A DNA stretch of 64,000 nt, taken from positions 137,139,022 through 137,203,021 of the forward strand of contig OY986438.1 in assembly GCA_963920525.1 (NCBI GenBank), given 5' to 3'. The notes under the pieces were generated by a model. The model was not told the DNA's origin. It made no database searches and saw nothing but the letters and a program-made list of their open reading frames with translations. Source of the stretch: Dichetophora obliterata. Taxonomy: Eukaryota > Arthropoda > Insecta > Diptera > Sciomyzidae. The position numbers and the translations under genes are program-made. Each line of letters opens with the position of its first letter. The stretch's first letter is position 1. Below are positions 10,835 through 23,194 of the stretch, one piece after another.

Positions 10835-11515
10835 GGACAGTCGCAGAGCTTTTCCTAAATGCAAGCTCTTTTCTCGCTTTCTGATTGGCTGTCACTACAG
10901 CTGATCTGGTGCTTTTCGATTACTATGTTTATAACAGCTGACCGTGTGCTTTTGGTTTCTATGTTTGTCACAGCTGACCGTGTGCTTTCGTGGTTTGTGC
11001 CATGGGTGCCTTGCACTAGCCACTGGTGTGCTGGTTTCCTGTTAGATAGCGTTGTCTCTTCTTTCATCTACTTAATTTCTAATTTTATAAGCGGCAGCAG
11101 AGTTAATACGAACTAGCTTTATACAATACAATTCTTATTGTAAACATACTCCAATCGTTAATTACATACTAATTAATAATACACTTCATTTGTAGTAACA
11201 ATAAATGAAAAGGTGATAAACATTTCAATATATTAAAATAATCATGAATTTAAATATTATCATTTACTTTATATAATAAACATTTATATATTATCATATT
11301 TTAAATATTTTGTATGAAATAAAAAATGTTGTTGACTGAATTCATTACAGTATTTAAACAAAGTTATTTAGAAGTAAAATACAAAATCCAAAATAAAACA
11401 AGGGTGACTCACGATGAATGCTGATATGCTGCTTCGTGGTATGGTCGTCTCTGTTGTTGATGTGATGTTGCTGCCAATGTGTGGTTAAAATGCAGTAGCC
11501 ATTTTAGCCTTCACA

Positions 11516-11690
11516 ATGTATTAAGTTCATTGAATTTAATGTATTTAGTTTATTGGATTCATTGTACAGTTAATTAAATTTGATGTATTCAGTTCATTGA
11601 ATTCCATGTATATTTCATTAAATTAAATGTATTTAGTTCATTGGAATGAATTATCTATACATTAAATTCAACGAATTATTTGTTAATCTC
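11516..11690. repeat. Foldback arm sequence resuming after the LTR element
   Basis: After the ATGT duplication the TTCATTGAATTTAATGTAT-type repeat continues, which shows that the LTR element landed inside this array. Confidence 0.7.
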
Positions 11691-12019
11691 TCTCTAAACA
11701 TTTTTAAAATAAGGATATAATTACAATTTTAACAATATTTTTTTATTTTAAAGAATCAATTTATATACAAATTTTCGAAGATTTTGAATAGTTTTTAAAT
11801 TTATAAAAATATACGGCAATAAACCCCCACAGGAGAGTGCATGCCGCAGGATATTTTTATTGAAATACTTGAAACATTTTAAAGCACTCATCTACGGCTT
11901 AATAAAACTAGCAAATTGAAATTTTACACCATTCATGAATGAGGAATGAGGAGAAGTTCTTCTCTCCAACAGCAAGGATTAATGGTTGAATATTTTCGCC
12001 TTTATTTTTGGTTGAATAT

Positions 12020-12400
12020 TTTCGCCTGGTTGAATATTTTCGACTTCCTGGATGCTGCTTCCAACAAAAACGAATGCCTCTTGGGAACTGGTAATTGTAT
12101 GCTTTAGGAGAGTTTTATTCCAAAGTTGTCCTTACTGCATACTTTTTGAGTGGGCATCAAATACCCATGAAGGCTCCAAAGAAGTTTCATAGCAGTACTG
12201 TCTGGAAAAATATTAATTGAAAAAAAAAACTATTTATTTATTTAGCCTCGAGAAAAATTAAGCTTACCACTGTAATTAATGAAATCTTCAATTTCTGCCA
12301 ACTTTGCCCGCACAGTTTTATCTTTTATGTGGTTTTCATCCTTTAAAAATGTAAACATTTTTTGAAAATGATGGCAGCAGTCACTTAAAATGCCAGGTAT
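12020..12400 (-). pseudogene. Unrecognised two-exon gene remnant in the centre of the foldback element
   Basis: On the minus strand an open stretch (about 12398-12268, containing CCHHFQKMFTFLKDENH and AKLAEIEDFINYS) ends at a GTAAGC donor. A 66 nt AT-rich intron ends TTTTTCCAG at about 12202, and the frame continues (STAMKLLWSLHGYLMPTQK). A stop follows unless the frame shifts by one (then TSSQEAFVFVGSS). The codons and splice signals look real, but I do not recognise the family. It could be the relic of a transposase carried by the foldback element. The remaining central sequence (11690-12020, 12400-12595) is AT-rich with nothing recognised. Confidence 0.4.
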
Positions 12401-12594
12401 ATTTCCTATTATTTACTAATACTAATAGTAATTAACAGATTTAAATTTTCTTTTACATTCAAAGCACAACATTTTCTTCACTTTTAATTTAATTTATTGT
12501 CACTTTTAATCTAAAATTTACACACACAATTGCCACACGTCTTCACAACTTCGCGTTTCACTTCAAACAAAATTGGGAAGGGAATAAATTAGTA

Positions 12595-13180
12595 ATCATT
12601 GAATTTAATGAACGGAATATATTGAATTTAATGAACTATGCATTGAATTTAATGAACTACACATTGAATTCAATGAACTATACATTTAATTTAATGAATT
12701 ATACATTGAATTTAATGAACTATATATTAAATTTAATGAACTATACATTGAAATCAATGAACAATACATTGAATTCAATGAACTATTCATTAAATTCAAT
12801 GAACCTTTCATTAAATTCAATGAACTATACATTGAAATCAATGACCTATACATTGAATTTAATGAACTATACATTTCATTTAACGACCTAAACATTGAAT
12901 TCAATGAATTGTTCATTAAAAATCAATGTATGGTTCGTTAAAATTTGATTTACAACTGGAATCAATGTACTTTTCATTGATATCAATGAAAAGTCCATTA
13001 AAATAATGAAAACAAATCATTGATATTTATTTAGACATTTTTAATGAATATAACTTCATCGATTTCAATGAACAGTACGTTAAAAACTTTGAGCAATTCA
13101 TTAAAATTCAATGATTTTTTCATTAAAATCAATGAATTAATTTTAAAGTATGCTGTTCATTAAATTTGTTTTTTCTGTGT
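12595..13180. repeat. Right arm of foldback-like element
   Basis: Mirror counterpart of 712-1276: perfect AATGAACTATACATTGAATTC-type units inward and diverged units outward, ending near the T-rich CTGTGTGG. The two long open frames here are repeat artefacts. Confidence 0.6.
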
Positions 13181-13195
13181 GGATGATTGCTTCAT

Positions 13196-13690
13196 TCAGA
13201 CGGCCCAATAATTGACAATACAGGTACGAATTAATAGTTTTGCAGTAGAGGAGCACCTTATAGTATATAGTTCCATGGCGATCCCACCAAACACACAGTA
13301 AAAACTACCTGACCGCCAATACGGGCTTGTAAACCACTTGCGCCGGCTAACTGTGATTCGGCTACGACCGTTTTTGCTTGACGTAGTCATACGAGATCCC
13401 CTTTTCATCACCAGTCTCCTTTCATTCGTTTCAGAAATGCGTCGATTTCATTGCGATTTAGGATTGCGGATGTAAATGTGTTCCATGAAGTTTTTTTGTG
13501 GTACCCATACATAGAGCTTCTTTTTTACCCAGCCATATTCAAGTGATTCCAAACGATTTTTTGTGCAATGTTTATCTCCTAGAAAATCGAAGCCATGATG
13601 GTCGGACTCGACGATTTGCACGATCGACAATTGGCTTTCCAGAGCGTGGTGCATCTTTGGCATCAAAATTACCGGAACGGTAATTCTCGA
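13196..13690 (-). pseudogene. Degenerate mariner transposase fragment
   Basis: Two frames on the minus strand give mariner-like pieces: SLEYGWVKKKLYVWVP, then RNEIDAFLKRMKGDW (compare the usual LLKRNExxPFLKRMVTGDEKW), then a stretch resembling YWRSGSFYCVWWD and LLYCKTINSYLYCQLL in mixed frames. Frameshifts and stops throughout. No catalytic triad can be followed and ends were not found. A fossil Tc1/mariner superfamily copy. Confidence 0.65.
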
Positions 13691-16346
13691 AGAAAAACAG
13701 TAAAATATGGCGTTTTTTCTATATCCTGACGTCCATATTCACAAACCAGCAATCACAAATTGTGTTTTGATTTCAGATATGTTTTTTAGTTCAAAGTTTT
13801 GTATTTCTATATCTATATCTACAGCATAACCCGATTGCACTTTTACAAAGCGAGATACAGATTAGAAAAGTTGTATTTTTGAAAAATAATGTATTTCTTT
13901 TGAAACACCTGTAACAATTACGGTGTAGCGAAAATTGAATGCTCAAGTTATATTATAAACTTTGGGACAATTCAATGGCAAAAAGGCAGCCGGCTGCTAT
14001 TGTGATATGAATGTAGAATGGAATAAAGTAATTACATCTGACGTTTTGCTGATAATTGTGCAAAAATTATATTCAAACGAATTATTTAGAAAGTAAATTT
14101 AACAAGCAAAAGATATCAACCAAAATTAAAATAATTTAATATGCGCATCACATCTATTTTAAGAACAATAGCACATCTCTCATAATCATTTACAAGTACA
14201 TGTTTCGATGACATTTTAGTTGAGCTTTCATTTAAGTTCCATATTAAAAAAAGTAAGAATAAGTTAAGACTCCTTTTGAAATCGATGTACTTTAACCTGA
14301 AATTTTTTTGTAAAGAACATGTTTTTAGTACTAAAGATGTGACTAAGAATATGGAATTTCAAGAATTTTCCAACGAATTTTCAATATTACTGCTGATACA
14401 CTATACATATATAACATATGCAGACGAACATACATCCACCTTCTCCCCACGTTTCGCACAGTAACTTGTTTGTTTTAACTTACACGTCCTTTTACTCATG
14501 ATTCTTCCATTGTTTTGGTTGGATCAGCATGAGTTCGTGCTATCTAACTTTGATCATGTCAATTATATACTCAGTTAAGTTAAACTAGGTCTTGGAGGCT
14601 AGACTAAAAACATGGGCTATGTTTTTGGTTGTATTTGTGTAGTAAATGCTGCCTACTTTACGTGACTGCAAGCATTTTGCAATCAGGATAGGATGAAGTT
14701 TTTGGCAAACATTGCTTGGCACACATTCCCGAATATGTTTTTGCAAGAAATTCGTTACTTATTTTAGCTGCATAAAGTAAAAGAAAAACAATAACAAAAA
14801 TAAATAGGCAAACATACAATGTTTGTATGTCCAAAGCGTAACGTACTTCCGGCGCAGCAGCAGCATCCTTCCGTTAAGCATAGTACCGAGTTGTTGTCGT
14901 TGTTATTGTAAGCGCGTCCTTTGCTGGCTTGAATGTTGTTTTTAAGAATTATTTTTGCAGCAAGTATTTTTCATGATGTTGTTGTTGCAGCTGTTGTTCT
15001 ATCAGTAGTTGTACGCATTATTTACTTGAAGCAAAGAGCAGCGGAATAGCGTAGTATTGGCGAAAATACAAGTAGCAACAACAACAACAACAACAACAAC
15101 AACAACGTTTACAACGGCATTGGCAACGGCTGAAGCTTACCAAGAAATTGCTTTATTGATAGATTCCGTTATTGCCTACGTACACAAATACAGAAACACC
15201 AACAATCATACGCACACAAACAAACCAAAAAACACACACACGCACACACACACACACACACATTCTTACAGCAAGCATTTCCTGGCATAGCAGCCCTTCA
15301 GCATGTCGAAGAATTGTGGCGCAAAAAAAGCATCTAGTTTGTTTCGGTGGAGGATGGAGGATGGTGGATGGTGGGTTGGGGTGAGAGGATATAGGTTGAA
15401 TGGCAAAACGATTGTTTAAATTGCTTTATTCAGTGTTCACGAGCAGTTCTTGCGTAGTAATGAAATGGTAATGATCCAAATGTTCCAAGCGCTCCAAGTG
15501 TTGCCAGTTTTGCCAGTGAAATCGCGCGGTTCGAGTAGCTCGAGGGTTGTTGAATGTGGAGATCAATGTAGTGGTGGTGACGCTACATTTTGGTGCTCTT
15601 TGAAATAAGTGTCAGCGCCGAGTCAGCTTAAGGAAACGCGTATAATTTCCGCATTGAATTCTTTATTTTGCCAATTTCGTTTCCTTTTTTTATACAGTTT
15701 TTTTATTGTGCTGCTTTACTTTTCGGGCTGTTTTCTTAGTTCTCGCTCCACAGCTGTGCAGTCAGCAGTGACAATTGTGATGCTGATTATAAAAGGGTGT
15801 GCTATTGTTATAACTGTATAGCAATATAGCGCTGCAGTATACCGAAAAACTTCACCAATTGGAACAAATTGAAATTTTTAAAGTCGCATAATAAACGGTT
15901 ATTAATTGTACGCTGATTTGACACTTGCTGTTTTGTTGTGATATATTATGTTTTGATTTTAGATTTCTGCTTGCTAAAAAAAAGTTATGCAAACTTTGAG
16001 AGCTAGAGCTCAGAATAAGACAATTTAATAGATGAAACTTCTGACTCCAATTTGTTATACAAGAACTCTAACTGAGATCTTCACAAAGAAATCTATAAAT
16101 TTTAAGGACCACAACACAAATATTTTAACATTAATAAATTTTTAAAAATAAAAATTAAACTTGGCAAAAGCCTTTATCACATGGCTTTAATTTTAAACAA
16201 AATTTTTCAATGTGTTCAGTTTGCAGTTATAATACTTATTAAAACTGAAAAAAATGTATGCAATCTCGTGAAAAGTACACAAACGTCAAAAGATACGTCA
16301 AAGTTTATTAAAACTAAAATAAATATACTTAAAAAACTTATTAGTA
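13691..16346. other. Non-coding AT-rich region with microsatellites
   Basis: No coding frame with recognisable content. Contains a CAA/ACA run near 15074-15107, a CA run near 15229-15262 and scattered TTG runs near 14990. It may be host intergenic or intronic DNA. Nothing else supportable. Confidence 0.5.
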
Positions 16347-16787
16347 GTTGCCGTCAGTGTTGCCAGGTGCGTCTCATCTCTTATCCCTAGATTGGATTTC
16401 AAAGCCCCCCAAAATTACCCTAAATTTTTTTTTTTAAAAACATACAAAAATGCACTTATAAATAACTTTTGTTAATAAATTGAAAACTTCAAGTTTTTTA
16501 TTAAAAGAAAAGTTTATTAAAAACATTGTAGATACATTTTAGATACATTTGTAATGTACATACAAAAAATTTATACAAAAAAAAGCAAACAACTCATTGA
16601 ATTCATGTTGTCTTATTAAAACTAACATATACAGTGTGTAATAAACATAAAAAAGGTACATTTCATGAGATCATTGAAATCTTATTTAATTATTAAATTT
16701 TTTAAATAAATATTGGTATTCATCTAACTGAACTGGCTGAATACATCTAACAGATAATCATCAATCTCTTTTGATTCATATAAATTT

Positions 16788-18111
16788 TCAGAATGGATCG
16801 ATGCATCCATTTGTCATCCCATATCGAACGCGGAGGATTCCGTCAGAAGTTTTTACAGACATTCTATTTCTTAATTTATCTTTCACAATATTCATGATTG
16901 AGAAAGATCTTTCAACTACCGCATTCGAAAATGGGATGCACAATAAAGCGAAAACTAATTGAACAATGTGCTTATAGCGCTGCTCATTACATGCTTTTTT
17001 AATATTAAAAATCTCCACCCAAAATGATGCAGTTGAACTCAAGTTAACGTCTATAAAAGATAAAAGATTCCACTCTTTTATTGTTTCATTCACATCTTCG
17101 CAAACCTCTTTGAAATGAACAGCGATATCTTTAATATCACTCTTTTTTAAGCTGCTTGCTGCTCCTGGAGTAAAAAATGTAAGTTTTTCTAAGATATGAA
17201 AATTGTCTGAAACTCGAGTTTGAATTTGCTCACACAACTTTAGTATAAAATTAATACAGCTTTTTTTTAATTTGATCTAATACGTCAACATTTAAAGTTT
17301 CGGCAATAATATTAAAATCGTATTCAAACTCCACACAAGAGAAAGGCATTAAAAATAACTTAAAATTAAACTGCGAAATATCAGAATTTTTTACTTTTGA
17401 CAGTTCTTGTGGAACAACAATGATTTGAAGAAATGAAAATAATAAGTCATGTAAGCCATCAAATAACTTAAGACAATCTACCTGATCAGCCTGAAATAAT
17501 TTATTAACAGAAATCACTCTATTTAAAATTCAATGTAAAAAAGTCAAATAAATTCTATTTGAGTTTTCTTTAAACATTTCAAAAAGTTTTTCTGCAGTGT
17601 AGGAATTGTCTCTACCAACAGCTAAGTCAAAATGCACTTTTAAAGTATCATATTGATCAAGAATTACCTTAATCGCTTCACATCGTGCAAGCCACCGCAT
17701 GCCAGACAATTTGCTTATTTTATTGGGAGCCTTGTCAGAAATCAGCTTATACAAGTTTGCGTTTTTTTTTTGTCTTTCCGTACTTTTCGAAAACCAATTA
17801 TGCGACTCTCGAATCATAAAATCTAAATAATTTGGAAGTGAAAAAAAGCTTTTTCAGCTGCCAAATGCAGGGAATGGCACACACATTTTACAACGACAAG
17901 ATGAGGGATTTATTACTTTTAATTTAGATGAAAATGAATTATATTTCCCTACCATAACATTAGCCCCATCAATACCAATACCGATTAATTTCTTTATATC
18001 TATTTTATCAGATTCTAAAACGCTTTTAAATGACTGAACCATTGCTTCATGATTTCCGCCATATTATCTATAAAAAGTTGTTACAATTTTTAATGTTTTT
18101 TTTGCTAAAAT
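16788..18111 (-). pseudogene. hAT-A transposase, central and C-terminal part
   Basis: Read from 18111 downward: KIVTTFYR, then GGNHEAMVQSF and IGIGIDGANVMVGKY (second catalytic Asp region), CVCHSLHLAAEKAF in a shifted frame, SKLSGMRWLARCEA, and the C-terminal dimerisation block FALLCIPFSNAVVERSFSIM followed by KLRNRMSV. Frames change at about 17880, 17525 and 17245, with stops, so the gene is dead. The N-terminal portion lies about 13 kb away at 31080-31530. Confidence 0.85.
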
Positions 18112-18340
18112 ACCAGTAGTGGGATTCTGTAACTTTTTCGCAACTTGCGATCGGAATCGTAATTTGCGACTTTTTTCGGTTGTCATACCGAAAACGGTAT
18201 TCTCTACCTTGTACTTTGCGACAAAATTCGGTCGAAAAAAGTTTACGAATTTAAGTGAAAAATGTGGCAACACTACTTTTATATTGGTGATAAATGTCAA
18301 ATTTATTCAGTTTAAATTTAAATTTAAAATTGTTTGAACG

Positions 18341-18510
18341 ATGTCTAAAGAGCAGCTAAACAATGGCAAATAGTAAGTTATGATCAATTATATATAGTGT
18401 TTGCATGTTTATTGATAATTATATTTACCTTGCAGTTCTGGCGCTGCTGGTAATGTGCAATTATTTTTAGCGTTAAAAAGGGGACCAAAAATATGTGGTT
18501 TGTCATCAAT
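18341..18510 (+). pseudogene. Possible accessory ORF of the Harbinger element (two exons)
   Basis: An ATG at 18341 starts MSKEQLNNGK. A GTAAGT donor follows at 18373, and a 63 nt intron ends CCTTGCAG at 18435. The frame then reads SGAAGNVQLFLALKRGPKIC until about 18510, where the ubiquitin-L40 retrocopy begins. Harbingers usually carry a second, SANT/Myb-like ORF. No such domain can be confirmed in this short remnant. Confidence 0.35.
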
Positions 18511-18511
18511 T

Positions 18512-18990
18512 TCCTTTTTCTTTTTGTGAGTAGCATTTGCATGGATGCTTCTGAAGAAACTTACAAAAATGCAGATTTTCGTCAAGACCCTCAGCGGTAA
18601 GACCGTCACTCTTGAGATTGAGCAATCGAAAATATCAAGGCTAAGATCCAAGACAAAGAAGGAATTCTCCAAGTTCAGCAACGTTTGATCTTTGCTGCTC
18701 AGTAGCCCTTTATCTGACTACAATATTCAGACGGATTCCACACTTCATTTGGTGCTACGTCTGCGTGGTGGTATCAATGAACCCTCATTGCATATCTTGG
18801 CACAAAAGTATAACTGCGACAAGATGATTTGCCGCAGGTGCTATGCTTGTCTGCACCCAAAAGAGCCACCAATTGCCCCAAGCAGAAGTGCGGACACTCC
18901 TGAGAAAAAGTTGATGTAGACTACTGGAATCTGTCCAGTGATGTCTGTTGTGGCTATTATGGAGAAATATAGAGCCCCGTTTTTTTCTCT
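18512..18990 (+). pseudogene. RpL40: Processed pseudogene of ubiquitin-ribosomal protein L40 (RpL40/UBA52)
   Basis: The retrocopy starts with a pyrimidine tract CTTTTTCTTTTTGTGAG typical of ribosomal-protein mRNA 5' ends. The ATG at 18569 gives MQIFVKTLSGKTVTLEIE, then a deletion shifts the frame. The C-terminal ubiquitin piece [10 protein letters not shown] is followed directly by the L40 part ([20 protein letters not shown], then CYACLHP) to a stop at 18917-18919. Several deletions and a stop destroy the ubiquitin half. There are no introns. It was inserted into the Harbinger element. Confidence 0.9.
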
Positions 18991-19415
18991 TTTTCTATGC
19001 GTACACATGCTTGCTGTCGAAATTGCATTTTTTCGTTATCAATAAGAAATTTTTAAGTTAAAATGTAAACTTTTTCCAAATAAAAAAGAAGTATGCAAAT
19101 TTTTGTAACAAATAAAAAAAAACAATTTTTTTCAAATTTGTTTGCTCAGCAAAATTGTTGGCTTGAATAATAGAAAAATTTTTTAAAGAAGCCAAAATTA
19201 AAATCATAATGGTTCAAGAGTTATCAATATGAAAATGAGTGTATATCTTGAGCAATTTTTTATTCTGAGCTATAAATCTCTACAAAAATTTTGCTCTACA
19301 GTATTCGGTAAAGTGGCAAAACTAATGTCACCACGAGATTCCTCATAACAAAAATAAGCGAAAAACGTTGAAATTATCATAAACACATTTTCGTGCCGCT
19401 CAGTGTTATTATTAT

Positions 19416-22081
19416 CTCATTAATGCCGATTGGCAACTTAAGTTGCCGCGAGAGGTATTGCTGCTTTTAACGTTCTGAGAGTAAGATCTGAGGAAAATAT
19501 GACAAAGTAGGAGAGCGATAACTTAGAGTGCATCTTTGGTGATTGCTTTTTGCTCATTTGTGGTTCGAGAGTGTTTCGTTGTGGATGATCTCAGCAGTTC
19601 AATTTACCGCATTTTTTTAAACCGAGTTTTGGCCAAGGTACCTGATCCAAAATGTAAGATATCACTAAATAGTCTATATTTTCAATGTGAAATCTAGTGT
19701 TTTATTTAGAGAAATAGTGTATCTACATAAGAAAAATAAAATTTGTATAAAAAGTGGTGTGGCTTCGTAACAATAAAGTGATATTTGTTGTTGGCATCTT
19801 TAGTTGCCAATGGGCACTTGCACTTTTGTTTTGCAATTTTCTGATTTCTAGTTTGTTTGTTGTGTTTTATCTTATTATACTCTTTCACGAACTGTGTGAT
19901 GTTTTGTTTTGTTTCCATTCTCGCGCTTTGCCCTAAATTGTCATCTATTGTCGAGTTTTGTGTTGTCTTATTGATTATCCCATGTGTAGGTGCTTGTTTT
20001 ACATAGATATATACATATTTATTTTACTTTTATAATAAAGTATATACATATATGTAAATTATAAGGTCATTGCACAAACGGGGATTGACATTGGATGAAA
20101 TTGTAAATGAGTTGGAATATTTGGATACAGCAGATTTGGGTGATATTGTTCTTGTTCCACCTGTTGAAACTGGCGAACAAGGAACAGATGAGGATTCTGA
20201 TAAATCGGATGCTGAACTTGAGGGAAATTTTGAAAATATACCGCGTAGAATTTTACATACTGATGCGGAAATTGCTGGACGGATTGATGATGTTGTTGAA
20301 GAAGTTGTTTTAGACGATATTGACGACTACCAGCCTCCTCGCAAAAAGAAAAAAAATTCTCCATTGAAGTGGAGTACAAATATTCCAAAGTTTCAATTAC
20401 CAGAATTTTCAATGAATTCTGAACAAATTGAAATGGATCTAAAAGACAAAATCAAGCAGCCTATAGATGCGTTTTTCTTTATGTTTTCTGAAGACTTGTT
20501 TGAAAAAATTGTTCTGGAAACAAATTTATATGCCAAGCAAAAAGGAAATTATTCATTTTCAATCAGCCAGCAAGAACTTAAAACCTTTATTGGAATTTTG
20601 CTATTCACTGGTTATCATGTGCTTCCACAGCGTCGCATGTACTGGAAAAGCGACGATGATTGCGTTTGCCCCATTGTTACTAATGCAATGAGGCGTACTA
20701 CTTTTGAAAGCATTCTACAATATCTATACTTTGCAGATAATTCCAAAATTGATACCAATGATTAAATGTATAAAGTTCGACCACTATTTAAAATTCTCAA
20801 TGAAAATTTCAAAAAATTTCCCAATAGTGGACTGCTGAGCGTCGATGAAAGCATGATTCCGTATTATGGAAGGCATGGATCCAAACAGTTTATCCGTGGA
20901 AAACCAATCCGTTTCGGATTTAAACTGTGGTGCATTGCTGACCATAATGGGTATATACTTCACGCAGAGCCTTATTGTGGATCATCTACACAATTCCTTC
21001 GCTCGGATATGGGCAAGGTGGGGATGTTGTTATTGGACTGGTCTCAAAGTGTAATCTGCAACCGGGAACACAACTGTTCTTTGACAATTTATTAACAAGC
21101 GTTTCCTTGCTAGAAGATCTGCTGAATCGCAAAATTGGTGGTACTGGAACATTGCACGAGAATAGGGTATCTAGGTATATGAATTTCACTAATAAAAAGG
21201 ATTTTGTAAAAAAAGACAGGGGGATGTATGAAATTGCTGCTACGGAAACAATTCTTGGCGTTAGATGGATGGATAATGCAGTTGTAACGGTTCTAACTAA
21301 CTGCACACCTTAAGAACCTATTGGACATGCCGCTCGATATTCTCGTCAGCAAAAACGCCGAATTGATGTCAATATTTCATATCCCGTAAAACAATATAAC
21401 AAATATATGAGTGGCGTTGACTTATGCGACCAGTTTTTAGCCAACTATCGCACAACTATTCGAACTAAAAAGTGGTGGTGCTCATTTTTCGAGTGGTCCC
21501 TTGATATCAGTTGCAATCAAGGCTGGCTGCTTTATAGAAAATTGGGATATTATATATCTCTCTCAGAATTTAGACGACAATGTCCCATGTTTTTGATGAA
21601 GTCGTACGCAATACCGCCATCTTAGCCAGGCCCAATGTCTTCTACTCAAAAAAGCTTGGTAATAAACTTGAGATTTGACAACAAGGAGCATCTCATAACA
21701 AAGGGCGAGTCAAAATACCACCGTTGCAAAAAATGCGGGGGTCGAACAGCGTTTTTGTGCAAAAAATGCAATATATACCTTCATCCACAAAACCGTTTTG
21801 AAGAATATCATACCTTTTAAGTATTTTCTATCATATAATATTTTACACTTAGAATTTGATATACTAAATAAACGTTAAAAACCAATATATTGATTTTATT
21901 GAGTTCTGTCTAATTTGCTAACGTAAGTGCTCAATGGCAACTAAAGTTGCCACCCAAAAACAAACCCCTTCGAAACTTTTTTTCCAAAGTTCTAAAACAA
22001 AATATATTTTAAGCCTCCTGTAGACCATCTATATAAATTTTGGTAAAGAAATTCGAAAAAAAAGTTCTGGGCATTAATGAG
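19416..22081 (+). mobile_element. piggyBac-family element
   Basis: Inverted ends CTCATTAATGCC (19416-19427) and GGCATTAATGAG (22070-22081). The right end is followed by TTAA (22082-22085) and the left is preceded by TTAT, a one-base decayed TTAA duplication. Sub-terminal palindromes of TTGGCAAC/GTTGCC type occur at both ends (19431-19450, 21930-21955). 2666 bp, encoding one transposase. Inserted in the Harbinger element. Confidence 0.88.
20070..21820 (+). pseudogene. piggyBac transposase, four lesions
   Basis: An acidic N-terminus (residues about 15-95) is followed by a DDE_Tnp_1_7-type domain (FFFMFSEDLFEKIV, FIGILLFTGYH, RMYWKSDDD). Catalytic Asp motifs are SVDESMIPYYG, FFDNLLTS and MSGVDLCDQF. 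The C-terminal Cys-rich finger reads HRCKKCGGRTAFLCKKCN. Stops at 20763-20765, 21311-21313 and 21623-21625 and a frameshift near 20990 inactivate it. The remaining frames are collinear. No ATG is apparent at the start (TTG at 20070), suggesting that the start codon is also mutated. Confidence 0.9.
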
Positions 22082-22239
22082 TTAATTATACATTACTTGT
22101 GTGAATAAATAAATTTAGTACAAATTTTTTGAAAAATAAACAAGTTGATCAACAAGATTCTGTGTGGTATGAGTAATATTAATTTAATATTACTTTTGAT
22201 AACATTTGTTCATAAAAGTTTTTTTAATGAACGATGCTA

Positions 22240-22602
22240 AAATAATGCATTTTAGAATGCATATTGCTCAAGCTGAAGGTTTTCTCCGATTTCTTGTAAT
22301 CGTTTAATCTACAAGGCACTGTTAGTATTTGATTGAAATGAGTTTTCTGGTTCCTCTAATATAACTGTACTTAAGAGTATGTTGTGCAGAGCAGTGCATG
22401 CATTTACAAACCTCCCTGCAAAACCAGATTCGTACATATGCACCCTTTATTGAGATAGAACGCCAAAAAGCCTTTCTACGCAGTTTCTAGACTTGCAAAG
22501 GGCTTCAATATATCAAAACTTTGGCGAATCTTTAGGCTGGTTCGGGAGATGAGCCATAAGTCAAGGTTCTAGAGGCTAACCAGAATCCCCTGAAAATTTA
22601 TA
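22240..22602 (-). pseudogene. Harbinger (HARBI1-like) nuclease, C-terminal exon
   Basis: After a TTTTCAG acceptor the minus strand reads GDSG, stop, PLEP, stop, LM, then CKSRNCVERLFGVLSQ. These are the GDSGYPLxPWLM and RxxVERxFGxLK signatures of PIF/Harbinger nucleases with stops at the Tyr and Trp codons. Continues to about 22240 (FVNACTALHNILLS). The upstream exon was probably on the far side of the nested hAT (29990-30150), which is less clear. Confidence 0.8.
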
Positions 22603-22886
22603 ATATGGTATATCGTTACACAAAACTTAATTTTATAGTTCAAACCGGCTGTGGAGTCGGAGACTCCGACTCCGAAAAATAATTTTTCAAATGTTTTCCA
22701 AAATAAAAATTCTTTCAAATTTTATTTTTCAATATTTTTAATTTTCAAATATTTGCCTTTTTTTACAGAAGTTGACTAAATCTTTTGTAATGAATTATTT
22801 TTTAGTTTATTTAATTTAAATTACTTATTTTGTTGATTTTTGTTGTGTTTTTGATTGAATAAAAACATTAAAAATTTAAAATAGAC

Positions 22887-23132
22887 TTTTACCAAGCATT
22901 AAAGGAGGTGGAGAAATTTGACCGTTCTTCAAATTTAGCAATAATAGATGCAATTCCAAAGTACCCTGAGATTATCCAAGATGCTGCTATGATCGCCACG
23001 GCATTGCCACCGACACAAGTCTCCGTAGAACGATTATTTTATGCACTCAGAATCGTCATTTCCGATTTGAGAGCATCAATGAAGCCAGATATTATTGAGG
23101 CTATCCTATTTTTAAAAACAAATGCTAAATAA
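22887..23132 (+). pseudogene. hAT-Z transposase C-terminal fragment
   Basis: About 80 codons ending at a natural stop, containing ALPPTQVSVERLFYALRIV then SDLRASMKPDIIEAILFLK, the hAT dimerisation signature of this terminus family. The catalytic domain is missing, so this is an internally deleted copy. Confidence 0.85.
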
Positions 23133-23194
23133 TTTTTTATTTTAGATTAACTACTTGAAGTTTTGCTATTTTATTTGAAGTTTTGTTATTTTAA

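Larger units (their letters stand above)
1277..11515 (-). mobile_element. LTR retrotransposon, Ty3/gypsy superfamily, Osvaldo/Ulysses-like
   Basis: This is a 10,239 bp element on the minus strand. Two 1519 bp LTRs begin TGTAACG and end TTCACA on the plus strand, and they differ at only about five positions by eye, so insertion is recent. Target duplication is ATGT (1273-1276 and 11516-11519). A tRNA-Lys-type primer site lies 1 nt inside the 5' LTR and a purine run abuts the 3' LTR. Gene order is gag, protease, RT, RNase H, integrase, then a third ORF. Long LTRs, a Lys primer and the RT sequence style suggest the Osvaldo/Ulysses group (inference). The copy is defective: stops in gag, integrase and ORF3, frameshifts, and a deletion removing the end of RNase H. 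It sits inside the foldback-like repeat. Confidence 0.9.
9997..11515 (-). repeat. 5' LTR (1519 bp)
   Basis: Same length and ends as 1277-2795, with about five substitutions between them. The element is on the minus strand, so this copy drives transcription. It is followed on that strand by the primer-binding site at 9978-9995. Confidence 0.93.

Noticed and set aside
12622..12916. Open frames MNLMNYALNLMNYTLN... and the reverse-strand equivalent
   Set aside because: Direct translation of the AATGAACTATACATTG arm repeat.
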